Assembly: GCA_947346365.1 (NCBI GenBank)
Contig: CANAAV010000026.1
Location: forward strand, 1 to 35,119
DNA: 35,119 bases
Direction: 5' to 3'
From: an uncultured Flavonifractor sp.
GTDB taxonomy: Bacteria > Bacillota > Clostridia > Oscillospirales > Oscillospiraceae
The position numbers were made by a program, and so were the translations under genes. Position 1 is the first letter of the stretch. Each line of letters begins with the position of its first letter. Positions 16,381 through 23,498 of this stretch are shown here, piece after piece. The notes beneath the pieces were generated by a model. That model saw only the letters and a list, made by a program, of their open reading frames with translations, did no database searches and was not told where the DNA came from.

Positions 16381-16748
16381 CAGAAAAACAGCGCCTTTCC
16401 GCCGCCGTAGAGGATGAGCAGGGCAAAGACCCGGCGCAGCCAGGTCATGTTCACCCGCCGGAACAGCTTTCCGCCCGCCAGCCCGCCCAGCAGCCCGCCG
16501 GCCAGATAGGGCAGAGCCAATGCCAGGTCCAGCCCGCCCCGGAAAAAGTAAAGGACGCAGGACAGGGTGCACAGGGGCAGAATGACCGCCACCGAGGTGG
16601 CGAAGGCCTTGCGCTGCTCCAGTCCGCACCAACGCCCCAGCAGGGGGACCAGCAGCATTCCACCGCCGCCGCCGAAAAATCCGTTGATCAGTCCCGCCGC
16701 CCCGCCGGACAGGGCGGCGCGCAGGGGGGAAATCTGTTTTTGCTCCAT
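16380..16748 (-). CDS. TauE/SafE (TSUP) half-transporter, first of pair
   Basis: This 122-aa membrane protein contains GLINGFFGGGGGMLLVPLL (residues 20-38), the glycine-rich first segment of a TauE/SafE repeat, then about three more hydrophobic helices. It is half the usual family length and stops where the second half starts. The ATG has GGAGG about nine bases before it. The gene follows the alpha/beta hydrolase on the same strand after 60 bp, but no functional link is evident. Both halves keep the glycine-rich signature, so the pair looks like a working split carrier or an ancestral-like arrangement rather than a broken gene. Confidence 0.82.
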   Translation of the reverse strand: MEQKQISPLRAALSGGAAGLINGFFGGGGGMLLVPLLGRWCGLEQRKAFATSVAVILPLCTLSCVLYFFRGGLDLALALPYLAGGLLGGLAGGKLFRRVNMTWLRRVFALLILYGGGKALFF

Positions 16749-16808
16749 TCAAAGCCCCTCCTTTGCCCTTAGTGTTTCAAAGCAGGGGCCTGTTTATGAG
16801 CGAATGTT

Positions 16809-17774
16809 TTACGCTTTGGGATCCGCCGGGGTCTTGACCTGCGCCCGGCGCGCCTCCAGCCAGGCCAGGGTATCGGCAAAGACCTCCTCCCGGTTGGTTT
16901 CATTGAGCATCTCGTGCCTCCCGCCGGGGTAGAGCTTGACCGTGACGTCTTGCGCTCCGTACTTCCGGAACAGTCCGGCCACCTTTTTCACCCCCGCGCC
17001 GTTGGCGCCTACCGGGTCGTGATCCCCGGCGAAGAAGTAGAGCGGGGTGGTTTTGTCCAGCCGGCTGAGATTTTCCGGCTTTACCAGCAGCTGCAGCCCG
17101 GTCATCATGTCGTGATACATGCTCACCGAGGGCAGAAAGCGGCACATGGGGTCGGCCACATAGGCGTCCACCACTGCCTCGTCCCGGCAGATCCAGTCGG
17201 CATTGGTGCGGTTGGGCTTGAATTGGCGGTTGTAAGCGCCCAGGGACAGGGCGTTTATAAGCTTGCTGCGGCCGGCGGGGCCCATGAGCTTGCAGCAAAG
17301 GGCCGAGATGGCCTTCGCCGCACCCACCGCCAGAGCGGATTCCTGTCCGGTGCCGGAGAGCGCCGCCCCGTCTACCGTGCCCGGGTAGGCCAGCAGATAG
17401 CCGCGGGTGACGAAGGAGCCCATGGAATGTCCCAGAATAAAATAGGGCTTGCCTGGCAGCTCCCGCCCTGCCAGTAGCCGCAGCTGCCGGGTGTCCCGAA
17501 GCACATACCGCCAGCCGTCCTTGTCCGCGAACCGGCCATATTCGCTGGAGTCCCTGGCGGTGAGCCCGTGACCCAGGTGGTCGTGGCCCACCACGGCCCA
17601 GCCCCGCTCCGCCAAGAAGCGGGCAAAAACGTCATATCGGCCGATATATTCCGAAATGCCGTGGACCAGCTGAAGCACCGCCTTGGGCTCCCCCTCTCCG
17701 GGCAGCCACCAGCACGCCGATACCTGGTGGACCCCGTCGCTGGAGGGGAAGGTAAATTTCTTTGTAATAACCAT
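16809..17774 (-). CDS. Alpha/beta hydrolase, serine aminopeptidase S33 / monoacylglycerol lipase-like
   Basis: This 321-aa protein has an alpha/beta hydrolase fold. The oxyanion strand is LVHGISEYIGRYD (residues 37-49). The nucleophile elbow is GHSMGS, with Ser117. The acid is expected at Asp253 in AGDHDPVG and the base at His287 in GGRHEML. The HGISEYIGRY and GHDHLGHGLT motifs are those of the lysophospholipase/monoacylglycerol lipase group (PldB-like). The protein has no signal peptide, so it should act in the cytoplasm or at the inner membrane face on lipid esters. The start is ATG with AGGGAG upstream. A plausible promoter lies about 45 bp further. Confidence 0.88.
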   Translation of the reverse strand: MVITKKFTFPSSDGVHQVSACWWLPGEGEPKAVLQLVHGISEYIGRYDVFARFLAERGWAVVGHDHLGHGLTARDSSEYGRFADKDGWRYVLRDTRQLRLLAGRELPGKPYFILGHSMGSFVTRGYLLAYPGTVDGAALSGTGQESALAVGAAKAISALCCKLMGPAGRSKLINALSLGAYNRQFKPNRTNADWICRDEAVVDAYVADPMCRFLPSVSMYHDMMTGLQLLVKPENLSRLDKTTPLYFFAGDHDPVGANGAGVKKVAGLFRKYGAQDVTVKLYPGGRHEMLNETNREEVFADTLAWLEARRAQVKTPADPKA

Positions 17775-17818
17775 AGAAATATAGCTCCCTTTGTGTTAAA
17801 ATAAAATGCGGTAGTGAC

Positions 17819-17848
17819 AGTTTACCCGAAAGAAGCCCGCAGCGTCAA
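17819..17848 (-). promoter_or_regulatory. Possible promoter of the alpha/beta hydrolase gene
   Basis: On the minus strand TTGACG (17848-17843) and TAAACT (17824-17819) are separated by 18 bp. The -10 box is weak. No convincing promoter was found for pepT on the other strand of the same gap. Confidence 0.4.
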
Positions 17849-17890
17849 TAGACAATGGGCAGAGCCTGTCGGGAAGAAAGGAACCTGAGT

Positions 17891-19111
17891 ATGAACGCTG
17901 TTGACCGTTTCCTGAACTATGTGCGCTATGACACCCAGTCCGCTGTGGATATGGGAACCACCCCCTCCACCGCCAAGCAGAAGGCGCTGGGGGCCGCTTT
18001 GGCGGAGGAACTGGCGGAAATGGGGCTGTACAACGCCCATATGGACCAATACGGATATGTCTACGGTTGGCTCCCCGCCACCGCCGGATGCGAGGGCATC
18101 CCCTGCGTGGGACTGATCGCGCATATGGACACCTCCCCCGCTGTCTCCGGCGCAGGCGTCAAGGCCAGAATTGTCCGCTACGACGGGGGCGATATTCCTC
18201 TCGACGCAGAGAAGAGGATTTTCCTCAGCGAGCGGGACTATGAGAGCCTGCGGAAATACCGGGGACAGGACTTGATTGTCACCGGAGGGGATACCTTGCT
18301 GGGGGCCGACGACAAAGCGGGCGTGGCGGAGATTTTCACCGCCGTGGAATATCTCATCCAGCACCCGGAAATTCCCCACGGGCGCATTGCTGTGGGCATT
18401 ACCCCCGACGAGGAGATCGGCGAGGGGGCGGACCACTTCGACGTGGAGGGCTTCGGCGCGGCGGTGGCCTATACGGTGGACGGCGGAGAGCTGGGGGAGA
18501 TTGAGTATGAGAATTTCAACGCGGCCTCCGCGAAGGTCCGCTTTCACGGGCTGAGCATCCACCCCGGCAGCGCCAAAGGCAAGATGAAAAACGCCGCCCT
18601 GATGGCTCTGGAGTTTGCCGCCCAGCTGCCCCCGGAGCAGACCCCCGCCCACACCGAGGGGTATGAGGGCTTCTTCCACCTGGAGCATATGGAGGGGGAT
18701 GTAAACCGGGCGCTGCTGAGCGTCATCGTCCGGGACCACGACCGGGCCAAGTTTGAGGAGCGCAAGGCGCTTTTAGAGAGAATCGCCGCCGGACTCAACG
18801 AGAAATACGGTCCCGGCAGCGTGGAGCTGGAGCTTAAGGACAGCTATTATAATATGCGGGAGCAGATTGAGCCGCATATGTATTTGATCCTTCGGGCCAG
18901 AGCCGCCATGGAGGCGGAAGGGATTACCCCCATGGAGATACCCATCCGGGGCGGCACAGACGGGGCCCGGCTGAGCTATATGGGCCTGCCCTGTCCCAAC
19001 CTGTGTACCGGAGGGGTAAATTTCCACGGCATTCACGAGTATATTCCCGCAGCCGCGCTGGACGCCATGGCTAAGGTGCTGGTCCGCCTGGTGACGGCGG
19101 AACAAAAATGA
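17891..19111 (+). CDS. pepT: Peptidase T (tripeptide aminopeptidase, M20 family)
   Basis: This 406-aa cytosolic dizinc peptidase removes the N-terminal residue of tripeptides. M20 landmarks appear in order: LIAHMDTSPA, with His78 as zinc ligand and Asp80 catalytic; GADDKAG, with the bridging Asp140; TPDEEIGEG, with the general base and ligand Glu174/175; YTVDGGE, with Asp197; and NFHGIHEY near the C-terminus, with the last His ligand. The length equals that of Escherichia coli PepT. The ATG at 17891 has AAGAAAGGA upstream; an in-frame start 36 bp earlier gives an unconserved extension. It is a single gene closed by a very stable terminator. Confidence 0.96.
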   Translation: MNAVDRFLNYVRYDTQSAVDMGTTPSTAKQKALGAALAEELAEMGLYNAHMDQYGYVYGWLPATAGCEGIPCVGLIAHMDTSPAVSGAGVKARIVRYDGGDIPLDAEKRIFLSERDYESLRKYRGQDLIVTGGDTLLGADDKAGVAEIFTAVEYLIQHPEIPHGRIAVGITPDEEIGEGADHFDVEGFGAAVAYTVDGGELGEIEYENFNAASAKVRFHGLSIHPGSAKGKMKNAALMALEFAAQLPPEQTPAHTEGYEGFFHLEHMEGDVNRALLSVIVRDHDRAKFEERKALLERIAAGLNEKYGPGSVELELKDSYYNMREQIEPHMYLILRARAAMEAEGITPMEIPIRGGTDGARLSYMGLPCPNLCTGGVNFHGIHEYIPAAALDAMAKVLVRLVTAEQK

Positions 19112-19125
19112 GTGTGAACGGGCAC

Positions 19126-19165
19126 AGCGCCTCCGGTCCGCTGTTTTCAGCGGACCGGAGGCGCT
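19126..19165. terminator. Bidirectional terminator between pepT and the flippase gene
   Basis: A perfect 18-bp stem (19126-19143 with 19148-19165) has a TTTT loop between two convergent genes. On the plus strand it is followed by a short TATTTTAG stretch. Confidence 0.85.
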
Positions 19166-19167
19166 GC

Positions 19168-20703
19168 CTATTTTAGCCGGAACAGCTCCCGCAGCCGGAC
19201 GCCCTGGGCCTGCAGCGCCGCCAGGTAGAGCACTCCGCCAAAGACGAAGCAGCAGCCCACCGCATTAAGAATACGAATTCCTGCATCTAGCAGCACCCGG
19301 AAGAGCAGATTGGTGCACAGGCCGGCCAGCACGCTGGCCAGGGCGGGGGCGGTGCACCACTGGAACAGCTGGGGCTGCAGCCCGGTACAGCGGCGGACCT
19401 GCCGCCAGTTGAGCAGCATTCCCAGCAGAGAGCTGAGCACGAAGCCCGCCACATAGCCCCCCAGCCCCACGCCGGGCAGGCTCATGAGAAAATAGGTGCA
19501 GCCCAGCTGTACCGCGGCGCTGAGGATGGCGTTGCGGGCGGCGGCGCGCTGCCGGCCTACGCCGTTGAGCGCCCCGGAGAGCACCGATTGATAGCAGGAC
19601 AGCGCCACTCCTATGGACAAAGGCAGGATGTAGTCCCCCGCGCTCTCCTCCCGGAAGAGCAGCTCTCCCACGGCGGGGCCCAGTACCACCAGCAGGGCCA
19701 TGGAGGGGAGAATCAGCACCGAAGTGGCCAGCATAGCCCGGTCGATCCGCCGGCGGACCCGCTCTCCCTGGCCCAGAGCGGTGGCCTGGGCCAGCTTGGG
19801 CACCAGCACCAGCCCCAGCGCGCCGATGAAGGCGGTGGGCAGGTTGAGCATGGGGGCGGTCATGCCGCATAGAACGCCGAAAGCGCTCATGGCCTGGGAG
19901 ACGTCTGCCCCCGCGTGGACCAGCCGCTGGGGGATGAGCACCGCGTTGGCAGAGGCCATCAGGTTGCCCAGCAGGGCGGTGAGGGCGACAGGCACGGCGA
20001 TGGCGGCAATCCTCCGGTCCAGCTCCCGCCGGGGGAGAGGGGCATCCAAGGGGCCGGCGGGACAGCGCAGCCGCCTGTGGGCGAGAAGCGCCAGAGTGCA
20101 GGCGGAAAACACTTCGCAGACGGTCATGCCCACGACGATCAGTCCCACCGTGCGCTCGGCGTTCTGGGGGAGGAAGACCACCAGCAGCCCCAGCACCGCG
20201 CCAGTGCGGATGATCTGCTCGCACAGCTCCACGGCTGCGGGCGGGCGGACCAGTCCGCTGCCGTAGAAAAAGTGCTTGTGCAGGTTTTCCACCCCAGTGA
20301 GCAAAACGCAGGGCAGCAGCAGCAGAAGGCCCAGCTGTGTGCGGGCGTCCCCCAGCAGATAGACGGAGATTGGGTCATAAAACACCGCTGCTGCGGCCCC
20401 CACCAGAGTGAAAAGCGCCAGTAGCAGCCCAAGGCACCGGTAGAGCACCTGTCCGGCCGCCCTGCGGTTGCCTCTGGCGTAATATGCCGAGGACAGGTTG
20501 GATACCGCCACCGTCAGTCCAACGGCGGTCAGAGCCATCAGCACGGAATACACCGGCATGATGAGCTGGTAGAGTCCCATGACCTCCGCCCCGATGAGCC
20601 GTGAGAGGAAAATACGGTAGAGAAAGGCCAATAGCTGCGAGAAAATGCTGGTGCAGGTGAGCACCAAAGTGCCGTAGAGCATAGATGTGGATTCCAATTT
20701 CAA
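19168..20703 (-). CDS. SpoVB/MurJ-like polysaccharide flippase (MOP superfamily)
   Basis: This 511-aa membrane protein has about 14 hydrophobic segments and belongs to the polysaccharide transporter branch of the MOP superfamily. The N-terminus (FSQLLAFLYRIFLSRLIGAE, then GLYQLIMPVYSVL) is close to stage V sporulation protein B and related Firmicute lipid-linked sugar flippases. Members move undecaprenyl-linked intermediates across the membrane for peptidoglycan, cortex or polysaccharide. The start is TTG at 20703, with a G6 ribosome-binding site six bases before; an ATG seven codons downstream is the alternative. The G6 lies in a strong hairpin. The paralogue SpoVB and other exporters cannot be separated by sequence reading alone, so no symbol is given. 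Confidence 0.85.
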   Translation of the reverse strand: MKLESTSMLYGTLVLTCTSIFSQLLAFLYRIFLSRLIGAEVMGLYQLIMPVYSVLMALTAVGLTVAVSNLSSAYYARGNRRAAGQVLYRCLGLLLALFTLVGAAAAVFYDPISVYLLGDARTQLGLLLLLPCVLLTGVENLHKHFFYGSGLVRPPAAVELCEQIIRTGAVLGLLVVFLPQNAERTVGLIVVGMTVCEVFSACTLALLAHRRLRCPAGPLDAPLPRRELDRRIAAIAVPVALTALLGNLMASANAVLIPQRLVHAGADVSQAMSAFGVLCGMTAPMLNLPTAFIGALGLVLVPKLAQATALGQGERVRRRIDRAMLATSVLILPSMALLVVLGPAVGELLFREESAGDYILPLSIGVALSCYQSVLSGALNGVGRQRAAARNAILSAAVQLGCTYFLMSLPGVGLGGYVAGFVLSSLLGMLLNWRQVRRCTGLQPQLFQWCTAPALASVLAGLCTNLLFRVLLDAGIRILNAVGCCFVFGGVLYLAALQAQGVRLRELFRLK

Positions 20704-20706
20704 GGC

Positions 20707-20747
20707 CCGCCCCCCTTTTCCCTACAGCTTATTCGGGAGGGGGGCGG
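20707..20747 (-). promoter_or_regulatory. Stable hairpin overlapping the flippase ribosome-binding site
   Basis: On the minus strand CCGCCCCCCT (20747-20738) pairs perfectly with AGGGGGGCGG (20716-20707). Inner CCC/GGG pairs sit across a three-base bulge. The 3' arm contains the presumed Shine-Dalgarno of the flippase gene. It lacks a T-run, so it is more likely a translation-dampening or transcript-end hairpin than an intrinsic terminator. Confidence 0.5.
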
Positions 20748-20772
20748 CTGAGAAGGGGGGACAGGCCGGATT

Positions 20773-21071
20773 TTAGAGGGCCTCCAGCAAAAAGCTCACC
20801 GGGCGGATACCGTCGGTGCAGCAGACCATATTGACCCCCTCCCGCTTCTGTCAGGGGGTGTAGCTGGACCCGCTGGCGAGGGCGGACACGCTGCGGTAAA
20901 TGTCGCTCCACGCCCACGGGCAGAAGCCCTGGGGCATCTCCGCCCCGCCGGTGTAGAGAAAGCTCTGACCCTCTGTATAGAAATCGCAGGGGCAGCCCCC
21001 TCGGAGAGGAATTCCTCCGCCAGGTCCCCGTACAGCTGCATCCGCAGCACGGTGATTTTTACCGGTTTCAT
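20773..21071 (-). pseudogene. TIGR04076 family protein, frameshifted and with in-frame stop
   Basis: The ATG at 21071 overlaps the stop of the DUF4130 gene (ATGA). It reads MKPVKITVLRMQLYGDLAEE, the typical start of small TIGR04076 proteins of unknown function. At a run of five Gs (about 20996-21000) the frame must shift by one base to continue as CPCDFYTEGQSFLYTGGAE, then GFCPWAWSDIYRS. A TGA at 20853-20851 then interrupts before NMVCCTDGIRPVSFLLEAL and the TAA at 20775-20773. All family landmarks (Cys pair, GFCPWAW, CCTDGIRP) are present across the lesions. The defects are one likely deleted G plus one nonsense codon, probably from TGG. A sequencing error could explain one defect, but hardly both. 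Confidence 0.82.
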
Positions 21072-21847
21072 GGGCACAGTTCCTTTCTTTCCGGCTGTGC
21101 CGGATCTGTTTGAAATTCCGTCATGGAGCTCCAATAGCGCTTGGGCATGTTGGTCATCCGGCATTTGGGATTATAGCGGCCCTCGATAGCGATGGTGTCG
21201 TAAAACCGCCGCCACAGCCGCCGGTATTCCCGCTCCGTCTGTCCGGGGGCGGCCAGACGGAAATCCTCCAGGGGAACGATGGCCCACTGCCCCCCCTGGT
21301 GGAAGAGGGCTTCCCGGTGGGTGCGGTCGTAGATGGCAAAGCGCTCCTGGGGGTAGCGCTGGCAGAAGTGCACCCGCAGCAGGGGGAGCACCCGGTTTTT
21401 GGGTTCAATCTCCGCCAAAAGCAGCCCCTCCTGCTCGGAAAAACGGACGAAGCCCTTGTACATGTGGGCCTCGTGCTCCGCCCGGTAGACCGCCTGATCC
21501 AACTTAGATACTAAGGGATGGGTTAAGTTGCCAGTGAACCGCCGCCCCTGGGCATACCCCAGGCGCAGATAGCGCCAGAGCAGAAGCTCCCGCTCTTCCA
21601 GGCAGGTGAGAAAACCGTGGACCACAATCCGCCGGCCTTCCTGCCCTAAGGCGCTCAGGGAGCGGTAGACCCGCAGGGCGTGTTCCCGGTCCGCCGATAC
21701 CTCCCGCTCCGGCCACAGGGAGAGCCGGGCGTCTTCCGCCGTCAGAAAGGCGGCGGGAGATTCCTTATATACATAGCTGTCAAACACGCAGCACAAAAAG
21801 CCGGAAAAACTCCCGTCATAACGGTACGCCGCCTGAGTCCACGCCAT
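21068..21847 (-). CDS. DUF4130 domain protein (TIGR03915-type DNA metabolism partner of a radical SAM enzyme)
   Basis: This 259-aa protein begins AAYRYDGSFSGFLCCVFDSY and ends with NPKCRMTNMPKRYWSSMTEF, both characteristic of the DUF4130 family. That family is nearly always encoded beside a radical SAM protein and is annotated as a probable DNA metabolism protein. In some genomes it is fused to a uracil-DNA-glycosylase-like domain; no such fusion is present here. The ATG has AAGGAG nine bases upstream and follows the radical SAM gene by 25 bp. Its stop overlaps the broken TIGR04076 gene by 4 nt. Biochemical function is not established; a role in DNA repair or modification is inferred from family association. 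Confidence 0.88.
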   Translation of the reverse strand: MAWTQAAYRYDGSFSGFLCCVFDSYVYKESPAAFLTAEDARLSLWPEREVSADREHALRVYRSLSALGQEGRRIVVHGFLTCLEERELLLWRYLRLGYAQGRRFTGNLTHPLVSKLDQAVYRAEHEAHMYKGFVRFSEQEGLLLAEIEPKNRVLPLLRVHFCQRYPQERFAIYDRTHREALFHQGGQWAIVPLEDFRLAAPGQTEREYRRLWRRFYDTIAIEGRYNPKCRMTNMPKRYWSSMTEFQTDPAQPERKELCP

Positions 21848-21872
21848 AGCTTCTCTCTCCTTCCGCCTCTCA

Positions 21873-23144
21873 TCATCCAGTCTGTTCGAAAAGGGAGAGC
21901 TGTTCCGGGGTCCCTTGGACCAGCATGGGCCGCTCCTGGGCTACCAGGTGGCGCAGCACCCCCTCCGGACTGGTCCGCAGGCCGGGGAGCATCTTCCCCC
22001 GGCAGGTGATAAAGTACTGAGCCCGCTTGAGCACCACGCCCAGACGCTTGAGCCCCTCAAAATCCAGGGCGCCGCAGCGCCGGGCGGCGAGGATTCTCGC
22101 GGCGGATTTGGGCCCGATCCCCGGCACCCGCAGCAGCTCTTCCCGCTCTGCCCGGCAGACGTCCAGCGGGAAAAATTCCATGTGGCTCAGGGCCCAGGAG
22201 CATTTGGGGTCCACCAGGGGGTTGAGGTCCGGATGGGCCTCGTCCAGCAGCTCCTCCGCCCGGAAGTGGTAGTAGCGCAGCAGCCAGTCCGCCTGGTAGA
22301 GCCGGTGCTCCCGCAGCAGAGGGGGCTTGAACTGGGCCGGGGCGGGGAGCAGGCTGCTGGCGGATACGGGCATATAGGCCGAGTAAAACACCCGCTTGAG
22401 CTTGTATTTGTCGTAAAGCCCTTGAGAGAGCAGCATAATGTGCCGGTCACTCTCCGGCGTAGCTCCAATGATCATCTGGGTGGACTGTCCTGCCGGGGCA
22501 AAACGGGGGGCATGGCGGTATACCGCCATCTCCTGACGGGATTCCCGGATGCTGTCCCGGATCTGGGCCATTGGGGATAGAATGGCCTGCTTCCCCTTGT
22601 CGGGGGCCAGGCGGTTGAGGCTGGCTTCACTGGGCAGCTCGATATTCACCGACAGCCGGTCGGCCAGCAGGCCCAGCCGCCGGGTGAGCAGCGGGTCCGC
22701 GCCGGGAATGGCCTTGGCGTGGATATAGCCCCAGAAATTGTACTCCTCCCGCAGCAGGCGCAGGGTTTCGATCATCAGCTCGGCGGTGCGGTCCGGGGTG
22801 CCCCACACGGCGGAGGAGAGAAACAGCCCCTCAATGTAATTGCGCCGGTAAAAGCCGATGGTCAGCTCCGCCAGCTCACGGGGGGCAAAAGCCGCCCGGG
22901 GCGTATCGTTGGAGCGGCGGTTGACGCAGTATTGGCAGTCGCAGACGCAGCGGTTGGTCTGGAGGACCTTGAGCAACGTGACGCACCGCCCGTCAGCGGA
23001 AAAGGTGTGGCAGCAGCCGGAAAACATGGCGCTGCCCAAGCCCCGGCCTCCCGGGCGGCCGCTTCGGTCCAGACCGCTGGAGGTACAGGCGGCGTCATAT
23101 TTTGCCGCGTCGGCTAAAATTGTTAGTTTTTCTAGCAGTTCCAC
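21873..23144 (-). CDS. Putative DNA modification/repair radical SAM protein (TIGR03916-type)
   Basis: This 423-aa radical S-adenosylmethionine enzyme has the cluster motif CVCDCQYC (CX3CX2C), giving three Cys ligands for a [4Fe-4S] cluster, in NRCVCDCQYCVNRRSND. It also has the family N-terminus VELLEKLTILADAAKYD and CTSSGLDRSG. The C-terminus carries a helix-hairpin-helix, VPGIGPKSAARILAARR, which suggests nucleic acid binding. The start is taken as GTG at 23144, preceded by a G-rich Shine-Dalgarno. An ATG at 23189 lies inside the promoter. It forms a two-gene unit with DUF4130. Substrate is unknown; resemblance to spore photoproduct lyase is limited to the fold class. Confidence 0.9.
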   Translation of the reverse strand: MELLEKLTILADAAKYDAACTSSGLDRSGRPGGRGLGSAMFSGCCHTFSADGRCVTLLKVLQTNRCVCDCQYCVNRRSNDTPRAAFAPRELAELTIGFYRRNYIEGLFLSSAVWGTPDRTAELMIETLRLLREEYNFWGYIHAKAIPGADPLLTRRLGLLADRLSVNIELPSEASLNRLAPDKGKQAILSPMAQIRDSIRESRQEMAVYRHAPRFAPAGQSTQMIIGATPESDRHIMLLSQGLYDKYKLKRVFYSAYMPVSASSLLPAPAQFKPPLLREHRLYQADWLLRYYHFRAEELLDEAHPDLNPLVDPKCSWALSHMEFFPLDVCRAEREELLRVPGIGPKSAARILAARRCGALDFEGLKRLGVVLKRAQYFITCRGKMLPGLRTSPEGVLRHLVAQERPMLVQGTPEQLSLFEQTG

Positions 23145-23170
23145 GGTGGCACCCCCCTTGAAATCGAACC

Positions 23171-23209
23171 GATGTACCACATTATACATCGAACAACCGT
23201 ATTAGTCAA
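23171..23209 (-). promoter_or_regulatory. Promoter of the radical SAM operon, with overlapping inverted repeat
   Basis: On the minus strand TTGACT (23209-23204) and TATAAT (23186-23181) are separated by 17 bp, close to the sigma-A consensus. GATGTA (23171-23176) and TACATC (23185-23190), with an 8-bp spacer, form an inverted repeat over the -10 box and start site. It resembles a repressor operator. No regulator gene is adjacent. Confidence 0.75.
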
Positions 23210-23295
23210 GAGGCTGGAGAAACGTCCAGGTTTCCGGACTTTTTCGGCAAAAAGGGAAGAAAGAATGTTGTTTAGCAGGTGTTCTTTTTGCACCC

Positions 23296-23324
23296 TTGAC
23301 AATTTTTCCGTTTCGTGGTATTGT
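23296..23324 (+). promoter_or_regulatory. Promoter of M14 peptidase gene 1
   Basis: TTGACA (23296-23301) and TATTGT (23319-23324) are separated by 17 bp. The same boxes and spacing recur upstream of gene 2, along with the preceding TCTTTTTGCAC and the following ATCTGAAACGGTCC. Confidence 0.8.
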
Positions 23325-23330
23325 TAGTTC

Positions 23331-23498
23331 AATATCTGAAACGGTCCGGCGGACATTGCAGCAAACCCACAACGGCGGAGCGTTGCAGGCAAGGGCGCCG
23401 GAGATTTCTCCAGGCGTCTTTTTCGTTGGCGCGGGGAAAACGGTACCGTTGCAGAGACACGACCCCATTTGAGTGGAAAACAAAAGGAGGAAAGGAAC
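23331..23498 (+). promoter_or_regulatory. Structured 5' leader of M14 peptidase gene 1
   Basis: About 168 nt separate the predicted transcription start from the ATG. A hairpin at 23394-23418 has outer stem GGCGCC/GGCGTC, inner GGAG/CTCC and a purine bulge, and runs directly into T5. That is the form of an intrinsic terminator, so attenuation is possible. Two copies of CGTTGCAG flank it. The leader of gene 2 keeps the architecture with different stem bases. No known riboswitch class was recognised. The last 30 bases carry AAAGGAGG and are nearly identical in both copies. Confidence 0.55.

Noticed and set aside
16381-16752. N-terminal half of a 242-codon frame over the TauE/SafE region
   Set aside because: This part is Arg/Pro-rich and hydrophilic, with no transporter features, and overlaps the well-supported first half gene in another frame. 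Only the last 118 codons are real.
20851-20853. TGA in the TIGR04076 gene as a selenocysteine codon
   Set aside because: The gene also needs a frameshift upstream, the position appears to be Trp or another ordinary residue in relatives, and no convincing selenocysteine insertion hairpin follows.
23331-23498. Known riboswitch class (cyclic di-GMP, TPP, FMN and others) in the M14 leader
   Set aside because: None of the conserved core motifs I know for these classes is present; only hairpins and CGTTGCAG boxes can be supported.
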